Shown here piece after piece: positions 50,398 through 58,680 of a DNA stretch of 64,000 bases. Below the pieces are notes generated by a model that searched no databases, had not been told where the DNA came from, and was given only the letters and a program-made list of their open reading frames with translations. Position 1 is the first letter of the stretch. Every line of letters begins with the position of its first letter. The DNA is taken from assembly GCF_017353515.1 (NCBI RefSeq), contig NZ_JAFMPY010000024.1:1-64000 (forward strand), in the 5' to 3' direction. Origin of the DNA: Jiella sonneratiae (lineage in GTDB: Bacteria > Pseudomonadota > Alphaproteobacteria > Rhizobiales > Rhizobiaceae). The position numbers and the translations under genes are program-made.

Positions 50398-51813
50398 TCA
50401 TCGCGGCCGGTCGAGGAAGATCCTGATTCCGTTCTCTGACCTGACTGTCAGGCGCGAGACCGGTTCGGGCTCGTGGCCGGCGACGGGGCGGATCTCGAAG
50501 CGGCGCAGGATCTCGGCGAGCACCAGCGTCGCCTCCTGCATGGCGAAGGCCGCACCGACGCAGACCCGCGCGCCCATCGAGAACGGCATGTAGGCGCAGC
50601 GCTGCGCCTCGCGCGTCTCGGGCCTGGTGAAGCGGTCGGGCTGGAAGTCGTTGGCGTCCTGCCAGTAGCCGGTGTGGCGATGCATCAGCCAGATCGGCAC
50701 GACCACCGGCGAGCCGCAGGGAACCTCCTGGTCGCCCAGCCGCTCGGGCTTTTCGGTGTCGCGGGAGAGATAGGCGATCGGCGGATAGAGGCGCAGCACC
50801 TCGCGGAACACGTCGCGGGTCTTTTCGAGCCGCTTCATGTCGGAAAATTCCGGCTGACGGTCGCCGAGGACCGCCCGCGCCTCCGCCCGCATCTCGACCT
50901 GCGTGTCCAGCCGGTGCGCCAGGCAGTAGAGCGCCCAGGCAAGTCCCGCCGCCGAGGTCTCGTGGCCGGCGAGGAACAGCATGGCGATCTGGTCGAGCAG
51001 TTCCTCGCCCTCGAACTTCGTCCGGGTGACGGGGTCTTCGGCGGTCATCAGCACGGAGAGGATGTCGTTGGTCGGCACCGGCCTGCCCTCGCGCACCGCC
51101 TTCAGCCGGCGCTGCAGAGGGCCGTTCAGGACGTCGCGGATCTCCCGCGCCATCCTGCGGGCCCGCCGGTTCGACCACAGCCAGTGGATCGGCACGCCGA
51201 CGAGGCCGATCATCCCCTGTGCGAAGGCGATCGCCTGGAAGGCGTCGAAGGCCGAAAAGATCCGCCGCGCGTCGTCGCTCGACATCGGCTCGGAAAAGAT
51301 CGTGCGGAAGATGACGTCGCCGGCGAAATGCGTCATCTCGGCGTCGATGGCGATCTCGCGGCCGGTGCCGGCGTCGGCCGAGAGGCGGGCGATCGAGGCA
51401 TCGGCGGCGTCGCGCATGAGGCCGAAGACGTTCCTCACGCCGGCATTGTCGAAGGCCTGGTCGACGATGCGCCGGTGCCTTTCCCACGCCTCGCCGTTCG
51501 AAACGAAGATGGAATAGCCGGAGAGCTTGCGCATCATCCGCTCCATCATCTCGCCTTTCGGAAACTCCCTGTAGCGCTTGACGAGGATCTCGCGGATCAC
51601 CTCCGGATCGCGGACGTTGTAGAGCTCCCTGCGGCGCACGAAGGGCAGCTTCGGGATGGCATGCCGGCTGACGCCGACGAAGTCGTAGCTGCCTTTCAGG
51701 AACAGTCCGAGGCTCGACCGCAGATGCCCGCGGATGCGCTCCAGCGGGTGCGTCGGGTGGGCCTCCTGCGCCTTCGGCAGGACGGGGGAGAACTTTTCGC
51801 CGCGGTCGTTCAT
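50398..51813 (-). CDS. cytochrome P450
   Basis: 471 residues with all P450 landmarks: the oxygen-activation helix AGHETS, the ExxR motif in EVLRLYPP, the PERF-like DFQPDRF segment and the heme loop FSMGARVCVG with the ligand cysteine near residue 416. There is no N-terminal membrane anchor, so it is soluble and needs separate ferredoxin partners, not encoded here. The sequence resembles CYP4/CYP102-like fatty-acid hydroxylases more than steroid types. Its ATG overlaps the stop of the upstream hydrolase gene (ATGA), so the two are one operon and probably act on the same, likely lipid, substrate. Confidence 0.94.
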   Translation of the reverse strand: MNDRGEKFSPVLPKAQEAHPTHPLERIRGHLRSSLGLFLKGSYDFVGVSRHAIPKLPFVRRRELYNVRDPEVIREILVKRYREFPKGEMMERMMRKLSGYSIFVSNGEAWERHRRIVDQAFDNAGVRNVFGLMRDAADASIARLSADAGTGREIAIDAEMTHFAGDVIFRTIFSEPMSSDDARRIFSAFDAFQAIAFAQGMIGLVGVPIHWLWSNRRARRMAREIRDVLNGPLQRRLKAVREGRPVPTNDILSVLMTAEDPVTRTKFEGEELLDQIAMLFLAGHETSAAGLAWALYCLAHRLDTQVEMRAEARAVLGDRQPEFSDMKRLEKTRDVFREVLRLYPPIAYLSRDTEKPERLGDQEVPCGSPVVVPIWLMHRHTGYWQDANDFQPDRFTRPETREAQRCAYMPFSMGARVCVGAAFAMQEATLVLAEILRRFEIRPVAGHEPEPVSRLTVRSENGIRIFLDRPR

Positions 51814-53042
51814 GGCTGAAGAATGCTCGTCTCGATCGGGCACGGACGGGTGACGAGTTCGAAATAGTCGAAGCCGTGGCCGCGCTCTGAGGGTTTGAGA
51901 TACTGGAAGTGGAAGTCGAGCGGCCGCATGCGGATGCGGCGGAAGGTTTCCGGCTCGAGGATGTCGTGGAAGTCCGGCTCGCGCGAGATCACGCGGCTCT
52001 GGCGGCCCGAAAGGTCGATCCCCTCGATCAGCGGGATGCGGCAGCTCGAGCCCGGATCGGAGCCGGAGGTGACGTCGAGCAGCCGCACCCGCTCGCTGGT
52101 GGCGAGCGCCGAAAGGTCGCGGCGGAAGGCCGCGTCGCCGCCGAGCAGCGTATAGAGCGGCACCGTGTGTCCGAGAGTCAGGAGCACGATCCTCGGCGCG
52201 TTCTCCGCCGCCCGTGCCTCCCCGGGAAGCAGGTCGAGGAGCCGCGCCGCCGCACGCACCAGCCAGACCGCACCCAGGCTGTGGCCGACGACGAGGATTT
52301 CGTCCGCCTCGCCGCTCTCCCACACGGCGAGCATGCGCCTTGCAAATTCTTCCGCCCTCTCCCCGGAGCGTTCGAACCGTCCGTCCGCCATGCCGCGAAG
52401 ATAGCCGAGAAAGCGGGTGACCCACCAGATGTTGAGCCAGGCGCGCAGGCGATTCCATCCGGCCGCGACGCCGAGAACGACGGCGAGCGCGGCGAAAAGG
52501 CCGGCAAAGGCCGCGACGAAGCCCGTCGCGCCGAGGAAAGTGGCGGCCGCCGCCGCACCGGCGCCGGCGAGCGTGGCGGTCAGCGCCCCGAAAACCAGCG
52601 TTGCGAGAATCAATGCGGGCGTCATCAGGATCGCGACGAACAACGCCCAGGCCGGCCGGTAGAAGCGCTTCAGGATGCCGCGCCTGAAGGTCGTCCAGGC
52701 AAAGCGGAAGGCTTCGCCGGCAAGCCGGAGCTGGCGGCGGGGAAACCAGTAGCGGCCGACGATGTCGGTCCAGTCGAGCATCTCGTAGCGGGTCTCGACC
52801 AGCGGACCGTCGGGCGCCGCATGCGACGTCACGGTCCAGGCGCCGTGCGCCAGCGCCTCCGCGTCGGTCCCGGCGATCACGATCGCGCGTCCCCAGCGGC
52901 GCGAGGCAGGCCGAAGGCCGTCGCGGAAATGGCCGTAATAGACCGGCGTGCCGCGGGGGTCGAAGCCGTGGATGTAGAAGACGTGGCGGCGAAAATCCGG
53001 GCCCGCCGCCGCCCTCTTCGTCGCATCCGGCGTCTCGTTCAT
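51810..53042 (-). CDS. membrane-inserted alpha/beta hydrolase (lipase-like)
   Basis: 410 residues from the ATG at 53042. The N-terminal HVFYIHGFDPRGTPVYYGHF has the HG oxyanion element of alpha/beta hydrolases and the nucleophile elbow is VVGHSLGAVW (Ser near residue 255). Between these lies an unusual hydrophobic block of some 65 residues (about 145-210) able to form two or three membrane helices. The C-terminal part includes SGSDPGSS and the acidic and His segments expected for a triad (DFHDIL, DFHFQYL). First gene of the operon with the P450. Substrate unknown. Confidence 0.85.
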   Translation of the reverse strand: MNETPDATKRAAAGPDFRRHVFYIHGFDPRGTPVYYGHFRDGLRPASRRWGRAIVIAGTDAEALAHGAWTVTSHAAPDGPLVETRYEMLDWTDIVGRYWFPRRQLRLAGEAFRFAWTTFRRGILKRFYRPAWALFVAILMTPALILATLVFGALTATLAGAGAAAAATFLGATGFVAAFAGLFAALAVVLGVAAGWNRLRAWLNIWWVTRFLGYLRGMADGRFERSGERAEEFARRMLAVWESGEADEILVVGHSLGAVWLVRAAARLLDLLPGEARAAENAPRIVLLTLGHTVPLYTLLGGDAAFRRDLSALATSERVRLLDVTSGSDPGSSCRIPLIEGIDLSGRQSRVISREPDFHDILEPETFRRIRMRPLDFHFQYLKPSERGHGFDYFELVTRPCPIETSILQP

Positions 53043-53084
53043 GTCGGGCGTTCCCCTCGGCGCCGGGACGGCAGTACCCCTCAA

Positions 53085-53180
53085 GCAAGGATGAGGGGCC
53101 TCGCCCGCCGTCCCGCTCTCTCTTTTCTCATTTCCGCATGATCTCTTCCGAAAACCGGTTCCCACTTTTCGGGATCATGC
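53085..53180 (+). repeat. dispersed repeat, family A, copy 4
   Basis: The GCATGATC...GGGATCATGC stem-loop at 53136-53180 is identical to the 16136 copy except for a few loop bases; the upstream half (AAGGATGAGGGG...CCCGCTCTC) is more diverged. It fills much of the 284-base gap between the antiporter stop and the hydrolase start. Confidence 0.72.
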
Positions 53181-53326
53181 GCGAGGCGCGCTGGCGCGCC
53201 CTCCCCGCGGACAGGACAAGCAGAAGACCCGGCCGCAGTTCAAGCCGCAATTTCCCGGACATTGCCGCGTGGAGCCGGCGATGCCCGGCATCGCGACGCG
53301 CCAGACGAAACGGCGACGGGCGGCGC

Positions 53327-54715
53327 TCACTCGCCCGGCTGTTCACCCTCCCCTGCGGCCCCCGCCCCGGCAGCCGTGCGCTCTTCGGCGGCCCTTTGGC
53401 GCGCGGCGCGCCGGCGCCGATAGGTGCGGCGGAGCGCCCGTCCCCGCACCCGCAGCCAGAAGCCGAGATCCTCGACGTCTTCGACCCGATCCTCGTAGAT
53501 CTCCGCCAGCGCTTCGCGAAACTGCCGGTAGCCGAAGCGCGCCTCGCCCTCGATGTGCCGGGTCAGCGCCATCCAGGCCGGCGAGACCAGCAGGGTGATC
53601 GCCGTGACCGCCAGAGCAAGACGATAGACGTCGCCGCCGATCGCGCGCGAGGCATAGGCCGCCGCCGCCAGGACGAAGGAGAATTCGCCGATCTGCGCCA
53701 TCGACAGGCCGGCCTCGACGGCGGTCTTGTGCGGCAGTCCGGCGAGGCGGATGAACAGGACGTTGAAGATCGTCTTGACGAGGACGACGAAGACCGCCGC
53801 CACGGCGACGAGTTCGACATTCTCGACGATGTAGTCGAGATCGATGAGGAGACCGATCGACAGGAAAAACACCACGAGGAGAATCGACTGGATCGGTTCG
53901 ACGACGTGGATCACCGGCGAGCGCAGCGTCGAGGCACCGACGACGAGGCCGGCGATGAAGGCGCCGTAGGCGGGTGAGAGGCCGATCCAGCCGGAGACCG
54001 AGGCGGCGGCGAAACAGAAGGCGAGCGATCCGAGGGCGAGGATCTCGACCTTGTCCTCGACAGCCGCCGCGAAGGACGGCTTCAGCTTCGGCCGCCGGCC
54101 GAGATACCACAGAAGGCCGGCGAGCACCGCCACGGCCACCATGATCTTCAGGCAGAGGCTGAACCATGCGACCTCGCCGCTGCCGCCGAGCGAGGTCGCG
54201 ACGAGCAGCATCGGCACCACCGCGAGATCCTGGGCGATGAGCACGCCGACGGCGATCCGCCCGGGCTCGGACCTCAGCTCGCCGATGTCCTCGAGCATCT
54301 TCATCGCGACCACGGTCGACGACAGCGCGATGATGAAGCCGAGGATGATCGCCTCGGCATAGGTGGCGTCGGAGATGAGCTTCAGCCCGAAGGTGATCGC
54401 CATGGCGGCGGCGAGCTGGCCGCCGGCGATGAGCAAAGCCGGTTTCAGCGTCGCGACGAAGGCTTTCAGCGAGAGTTCCATGCCGATGAAGAACAGCAGC
54501 ATGAGCACGCCCATCTCGGCGAGCAGCGTGACGTTCTCGTCGGCGGTCGACACGAAGCCGAGGCCGGACGGGCCGAGCAGGACGCCGGCGAGGATGAAGC
54601 CGACGAGCGGCGGCTGCTTCAGCCGCATCAGGCCGAGGCCCGCCAGCACCGCGACGAGGATGACGAAGGCGATGACGGTCAGGTCGACGGGGGCCCCGCC
54701 GGCGGTCTCTTCCAT
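53327..54715 (-). CDS. CPA2-family cation:proton antiporter
   Basis: 462 residues with 12-13 helices, Kef/YbaL type. Conserved segments are LKQPPLVGFILAGVLLGPSGLG, LLFFIGMELSLKAF, ALSSTVVAMKMLED, VLIAQDLAVVPMLL and FFLSIGLLIDLDYI; the cation site helix has LSPAYGAFIAGLVVG. The cytoplasmic tail is short, basic and ends in an Ala/Glu/Gly run, with no TrkA-N nucleotide-binding domain, so it lacks the usual Kef regulation. The ATG at 54715 fits an N-terminus facing out (MEETAGGAPVDL). Confidence 0.92.
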   Translation of the reverse strand: MEETAGGAPVDLTVIAFVILVAVLAGLGLMRLKQPPLVGFILAGVLLGPSGLGFVSTADENVTLLAEMGVLMLLFFIGMELSLKAFVATLKPALLIAGGQLAAAMAITFGLKLISDATYAEAIILGFIIALSSTVVAMKMLEDIGELRSEPGRIAVGVLIAQDLAVVPMLLVATSLGGSGEVAWFSLCLKIMVAVAVLAGLLWYLGRRPKLKPSFAAAVEDKVEILALGSLAFCFAAASVSGWIGLSPAYGAFIAGLVVGASTLRSPVIHVVEPIQSILLVVFFLSIGLLIDLDYIVENVELVAVAAVFVVLVKTIFNVLFIRLAGLPHKTAVEAGLSMAQIGEFSFVLAAAAYASRAIGGDVYRLALAVTAITLLVSPAWMALTRHIEGEARFGYRQFREALAEIYEDRVEDVEDLGFWLRVRGRALRRTYRRRRAARQRAAEERTAAGAGAAGEGEQPGE

Positions 54716-54991
54716 GGGCGTCTCCAGCCGAATCGCGTCAGGGGGCGGTTGTAGCAGAACGAGCATGCGGGCGATCGCCCGATGCCTTCAACCGCCGCCG
54801 CGATCGGACCGGCCTTGCCGCAAGAACGCCGGTCAGTTGGCCCGCCATCGAGAAGGTCGCGGAACGGAATGGGACGGCCGCCGGAGGATTTGTCGGAGCG
54901 CGGCTCTTTCGATCAAGGAACCGCCCACCCATATCGCGTGTTGACCCGTCGCGGCCAGAACGGCGACGAGACCACGGGAGACGTCTTCAAG

Positions 54992-55426
54992 ATGAGCGCG
55001 ACTTTTGCCCATGCCGGTGCTTTCCACGAGGCGGATCATCTTCGCCGGCTGCGGCGCGTCGCGAGGGTCGCCCGGCTGATGGACACGGCGATCCGCATTC
55101 CCGGCACCGGGATCAGCTTCGGCGGCGATTCGATCGTCGGCCTGGTTCCCGGCGTCGGCGACGCCGCCACCGCGATGGTCTCGCTGTGGATCGTCAACGA
55201 GGCGAGACGCCTCGGTTTGCCCGCCCACAAGCTCGCCCGGATGCTGGCCAATGTCGGCATCGACACGTTCGGCGGCGCGATCCCGCTCGTCGGCGACGTC
55301 TTCGACTTCTTCTTCAAGTCGAACCGCAAGAATCTCGCGATCATCCTCGACCACTTCGGCGAGGACGGCCTGATCGACGACCGGGGCGACGTGCGGCCGA
55401 TGAAGGACATCACCCCGAAACGGTGA
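54992..55426 (+). CDS. DUF4112 domain protein
   Basis: 144 residues. The stretch LMDTAIRIPGTGISFGGDSIVGLVPGVGDAATAMVSLWIVNEARRLG is split over residues 29-76 and is the hallmark of DUF4112, followed by a membrane-associated GAIPLVGDVFDFFFKSNRKN. The glycine-rich hydrophobic segments suggest membrane association; no activity is known. The ATG at 54992 is preferred to the much longer upstream open frame, which is rich in Arg. It converges on the decarboxylase gene. Confidence 0.88.
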   Translation: MSATFAHAGAFHEADHLRRLRRVARVARLMDTAIRIPGTGISFGGDSIVGLVPGVGDAATAMVSLWIVNEARRLGLPAHKLARMLANVGIDTFGGAIPLVGDVFDFFFKSNRKNLAIILDHFGEDGLIDDRGDVRPMKDITPKR

Positions 55427-55474
55427 CGCGCCGCGGCAGGGCGGCGGCTCGGCCGAAGGACCGACCGAGGCGGA

Positions 55475-56695
55475 TCAATCCGCCATCGTCTCGAGGCTGG
55501 CGTAGCCCTCGGCCGCCTCGCCCTCGTCGAAGGGCGTCGCCACCGTCACGAAGGTGTCCGGGTAGAAGCCGTTGAAGCGGGTCCTCAGCGACAGGGAATA
55601 GGCGCCGATGTGGCCGATCTCGATCCAGTCGCCGGTGTCGACGGTCTCGGGCAGCCAGAACGGCCGCGACAGGATGTCGACCGAATCGCAGGTCGCGCCG
55701 CAGACCTTGAACGCGCCGATCTTTTCCGGGTCGCCGTTGCGGCTGTTGCGGGCGGGGTCGGGGATGAAGCGCGCCGGCAGGGTGATCTTGCCGGTCCACG
55801 AATCCGACAATGACGCCCAGATGCCGTCGTTGATGTAGAGCCGGCGGCCCTTCCTCAGAAGCACCCGGACGATGAGCGAGAAGGCCCTGGCGACGACGAC
55901 CCGGCCGGGCTCGGCGACCAGCGGCAGGTCGGAAAAGCCCCATTCGCCGAGATCGGCCTTCAGCCGCTCCATGATGTCGGCAAAGCCCGGCATCTCCTTC
56001 TTCCTGCGGCGCGGATCGTGGCCGTATTCGGCCGGGAACCCGCCGCCGACGTCGAGGCCGGCGAGCGGCACGTCGGCGCGGTTGCGCACCCAGTCGGCCG
56101 AGGCGAGCGCCCGCTCGTAGGTGTCGGGATCCTCGATCTGCGAGCCGACATGGAAGCACAGGCCGACCTTGAAGCCGATCTTGTGGCAACGCTGCAGCAA
56201 CTCGACCGCATGGGCGGGCGCGGCACCGAACTTCTTCGACAATTCGTAGGCGGCGTGGCCCTTGGTCTGGATGCGGACGAAGAGGGTGACGGTGCCCGGA
56301 TCGATGTCGAGCGCCCGCACGATCCTGAGGATCTTCGCCACCTCGTCCTCGTGGTCGAGCGAGAGGGTGCGGATACCATAGGTCTCGAGCGCGAGACGGA
56401 TGTCCGACTGCGCCTTCACCGGATGCATGTAGAGCATCTCGGCCCCTGGCATCGCCGCCCGGACGGCGGCGAACTCGCCGGGCGAGGCGACGTCGAAGGT
56501 CGCAATCCCCGCTTTTGCCAGCGTCTCGAGCACCATCGGCTCGCCGTTCGTCTTGACGGCATAGGCCGTCTTGCCCGGAAACGCCGTCACGAAGGACCGC
56601 GCGTCGGCGGTCAGGACGTCTGGCCGGAAGCAATAGACCGGCGCATCCGGGCGCAGGGTCAGGGCGGCGTCCTTCGCCGTGGCAAAGCTCTGCAA
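55475..56695 (-). CDS. speF: ornithine/lysine decarboxylase-like fold III PLP enzyme
   Basis: About 406 residues. The PLP lysine is in KTAYAVKTNGEP, HVGSQIEDPDTYERAL and LDVGGGFPAEYG bind phosphate, VAEPGRVVVA is the EPGR motif and CGATCDSVDIL holds the catalytic cysteine of the ornithine decarboxylase group. It should make putrescine (or cadaverine) for polyamine synthesis. No in-frame ATG or GTG exists near the start; TTG at 56695 with GGAG eight bases upstream is the best choice. The long inverted repeat about 100 bases upstream looks like the speF-type leader RNA known from alphaproteobacteria. Confidence 0.9.
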   Translation of the reverse strand: MQSFATAKDAALTLRPDAPVYCFRPDVLTADARSFVTAFPGKTAYAVKTNGEPMVLETLAKAGIATFDVASPGEFAAVRAAMPGAEMLYMHPVKAQSDIRLALETYGIRTLSLDHEDEVAKILRIVRALDIDPGTVTLFVRIQTKGHAAYELSKKFGAAPAHAVELLQRCHKIGFKVGLCFHVGSQIEDPDTYERALASADWVRNRADVPLAGLDVGGGFPAEYGHDPRRRKKEMPGFADIMERLKADLGEWGFSDLPLVAEPGRVVVARAFSLIVRVLLRKGRRLYINDGIWASLSDSWTGKITLPARFIPDPARNSRNGDPEKIGAFKVCGATCDSVDILSRPFWLPETVDTGDWIEIGHIGAYSLSLRTRFNGFYPDTFVTVATPFDEGEAAEGYASLETMAD

Positions 56696-56789
56696 GCGCT
56701 CGTCTCCGAGATGGTGCGGGCGGGAACATGGGGCATCCGGCGCGAAGGTCGAACCCTGCCGGGCATGTCCGGCCGGGCTGGACCGTGTC

Positions 56790-56875
56790 GGTCCGGCAGG
56801 CTCAAGGCCGCGCCTGCTTGCGGCGTGCGGGTCCCGATGCTCTAACGGCCGGGGCCTTGAGCCGGTCCGCCCGCC
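56790..56875 (-). ncRNA. probable speF-type cis-regulatory leader RNA
   Basis: On the decarboxylase strand GGCTCAAGGCC (56863-56853) pairs with GGCCTTGAGCC (56809-56799), an 11-bp perfect stem extended by GGACCGGC/GCCGGACC pairs. The loop includes GCATCGGGACCCGCACGCCG and CAAGCAGGCG. A conserved structured leader (the 'speF' motif) was described ahead of alphaproteobacterial decarboxylase genes of exactly this type; position, orientation and architecture fit. I identify it by recall of the motif and by structure, not by alignment. The same palindrome also lies 34 bases before the divergent amidase start. Confidence 0.55.
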
Positions 56876-56896
56876 AAACCGAGGGAATACCCGACC

Positions 56897-58198
56897 ATGC
56901 CCGACCGCCACGACGTGCCCGCACCGAGACTTGCGACGATCGTCGCGGCCGTCGCTCAGGGGCGATCGAACCCGGCGGCCGAGATTGCCGCCGCCCGCGC
57001 GCGCGTTGCGGCCGGCGACGCGGCGATCGGGGCCTTCCTGCGGCTCGCCCCGGAGGAGAGCCTTGCGGCCGCCGGAGCCGCGACGGGCCCGCTCGCCGGC
57101 GTCGCCGTCGGCGTCAAGGACATCTACGATACGCGGGACATGGCGACCGAACACGGTTCGCCGGTCTATCGCGACCATCGGCCGGTGGCGGACGCCTCGC
57201 TGGTCTCGATGGCACGGCTCGCGGGCGCCGCGATCCTCGGCAAGACGACGACGACCGAATTTGCGAGCCTCGATCCGACGCCGACGCGCAATCCCCGCAA
57301 TCTCGCGCACACGCCCGGCGGCTCGTCCTCGGGCTCGGCGGCGGCGGTCGCGGCGGGCATGGTGCCGCTCGCCTTCGGCTCGCAGACCGGCGGCTCGGTG
57401 ATCCGCCCCGCCTCGTTCTGCGGCGTCGCGGCGTTCAAGCCGAGCTTTCGCCTGCTGCCGACGATCGGCATGAAGACCTTCTCCTACACCCTCGACACCG
57501 CCGGGCTCTTCGCGGCGACCGTCGCCGACCTCGCCTTCGCCGCCTCGGCGATCACCGGCCGCGACCTTTCCGGCGAGCGCGTCCGGGACGACGATGCGAG
57601 CGGCCTGACGGTCGGCGTCTATCGAAGCGCCGTCGACGACGCGGTCGAGCCGATGATGCACGACGCCGTCGCCGAGGCGGCGCGGCTGTTGGAGGCGTCC
57701 GGCGCCCGCCTCGTCACGGTGGAGGAACCGGGCGCCCTTGCCGAAGCGCGCGACGCGCACGGGACGGTGCAGGGATACGAGGCGGTGCTCGACCTGTCGG
57801 ACGAGTTTCGCAACCATCGCCAGCGGCTCGGGCCGAAGCTCGGCGCGATCCTCGACCAGGGCGCGACGATCGCGCCGGCGGCCTACGACGAGGCCCGGCG
57901 GGCGGCACGCATCGGCCGCAAGGCCGCATCGGCGCTGTTCGAGACGGTCGACGTCCTGATCGCGCCGTCGGCGCTCGGCCCGGCGCCGCTGACGCTGGAA
58001 AGCACCGGCGACGCGCTGATGAACAAGCTCTGGACCCTGACCGGCAATCCCGTCGTCAACGTCGCCGGCATCGCGTCGGCCGCGGGTCTCCCCCTCGGGG
58101 TCTCCGTCGTCGCGCGATTCGGCCGGGACGCTCTGGCGCTGAGCGTCGCCACACGTCTCGAACGGCTGATCGACGCGCCGATTTCTCAACAAAAGTGA
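56897..58198 (+). CDS. amidase (amidase signature family)
   Basis: 433 residues. The Ser-cisSer-Lys triad is complete: Lys74 in GVAVGVKDIYDT, cis-Ser in TPGGSSSGSAAAVAAG (GGSSSGS at 141-147) and the nucleophile Ser167 in QTGGSVIRPASFCG. This excludes GatA as an obvious identity, since no gatB/gatC neighbours and GatA-specific C-terminal motifs are seen. Substrate could be an aliphatic or aryl amide, or an allophanate-like compound. Divergent from the decarboxylase. Confidence 0.92.
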   Translation: MPDRHDVPAPRLATIVAAVAQGRSNPAAEIAAARARVAAGDAAIGAFLRLAPEESLAAAGAATGPLAGVAVGVKDIYDTRDMATEHGSPVYRDHRPVADASLVSMARLAGAAILGKTTTTEFASLDPTPTRNPRNLAHTPGGSSSGSAAAVAAGMVPLAFGSQTGGSVIRPASFCGVAAFKPSFRLLPTIGMKTFSYTLDTAGLFAATVADLAFAASAITGRDLSGERVRDDDASGLTVGVYRSAVDDAVEPMMHDAVAEAARLLEASGARLVTVEEPGALAEARDAHGTVQGYEAVLDLSDEFRNHRQRLGPKLGAILDQGATIAPAAYDEARRAARIGRKAASALFETVDVLIAPSALGPAPLTLESTGDALMNKLWTLTGNPVVNVAGIASAAGLPLGVSVVARFGRDALALSVATRLERLIDAPISQQK

Positions 58199-58218
58199 CG
58201 AGAGTCTGACACGAATAG

Positions 58219-58243
58219 TCGGGAACAATGTCCCGATTCGGGA
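58219..58243. promoter_or_regulatory. triple alternating repeat TCGGGA/TCCCGA/TCGGGA
   Basis: TCGGGA at 58219-58224, its complement TCCCGA at 58231-58236 and TCGGGA at 58238-58243. The middle copy can pair with either neighbour. It lies 21 bases after the amidase stop and might be part of a terminator or an operator for the small gene at 58412. Confidence 0.35.
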
Positions 58244-58411
58244 CGATTCGCGCCGCAACTGAAGCATTCGCAGCAACGCGTTTTCCCAATATTCCGCGGA
58301 ACTTGGCCGCCCGCCATGGTTTCATGCGGCGGTGCAGCGACGATTTTGCCTTTACGGATCGCCGCCGTCGATTAACCTGTCCCCATGAATGCCACGAGGA
58401 GCCAGACAGCC

Positions 58412-58498
58412 ATGCAACTCACGCGTTCGCTGAATGTCATCATGATCTGCGCGGCCTTCGCCTTCCTCGCCGCCATGGTGGCCGGATATCTGCCCTGA
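58412..58498 (+). CDS. 28-residue single-helix membrane peptide
   Basis: Reads MQLTRSLNVIMICAAFAFLAAMVAGYLP. The hydrophobic core makes one transmembrane helix. GAGGAG lies about ten bases before the ATG. An in-frame ATG at 58385 would add nine residues (MNATRSQTA) but has no good ribosome binding site. Small peptides of this shape are common in Rhizobiales; the function is unknown. A strong terminator follows at 58611. Confidence 0.6.
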   Translation: MQLTRSLNVIMICAAFAFLAAMVAGYLP

Positions 58499-58610
58499 CG
58501 GGCGGCCCCGGCGAAATGGCGGCAGAGCGGTCCTGACCGACAGGACGGGCCGCTTGCAGCCGCGGATGGAGCCGCAGACCAGACCCCGCGCATCGACGCG
58601 GGAGAAACGG

Positions 58611-58637
58611 AAAAGGCCGGGGCGAACCCGGCCTTTT
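58611..58637. terminator. bidirectional intrinsic terminator
   Basis: AAAAGGCCGGG (58611-58621), loop GCGAA, CCCGGCCTTTT (58627-58637): a perfect 11-bp stem with A- and T-runs built into its ends, so it works on both strands. It serves metF (minus, stop at 58681) and the small membrane peptide gene (plus). Confidence 0.88.
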
Positions 58638-58680
58638 CTCTGTCCGATCGATGGTCCGGCGGGCCGGAGCGGATCTTTCG

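Noticed and set aside
56696-58276. Upstream extension of the decarboxylase frame across the amidase gene
   Set aside because: Antisense of the amidase; there is no in-frame ATG or GTG near the true start and no homology in the extension.
58228-58536. 102-codon plus-strand frame over the amidase-metF gap
   Set aside because: His/Arg-rich with no family; it overlaps the better supported 28-residue membrane peptide in another frame.
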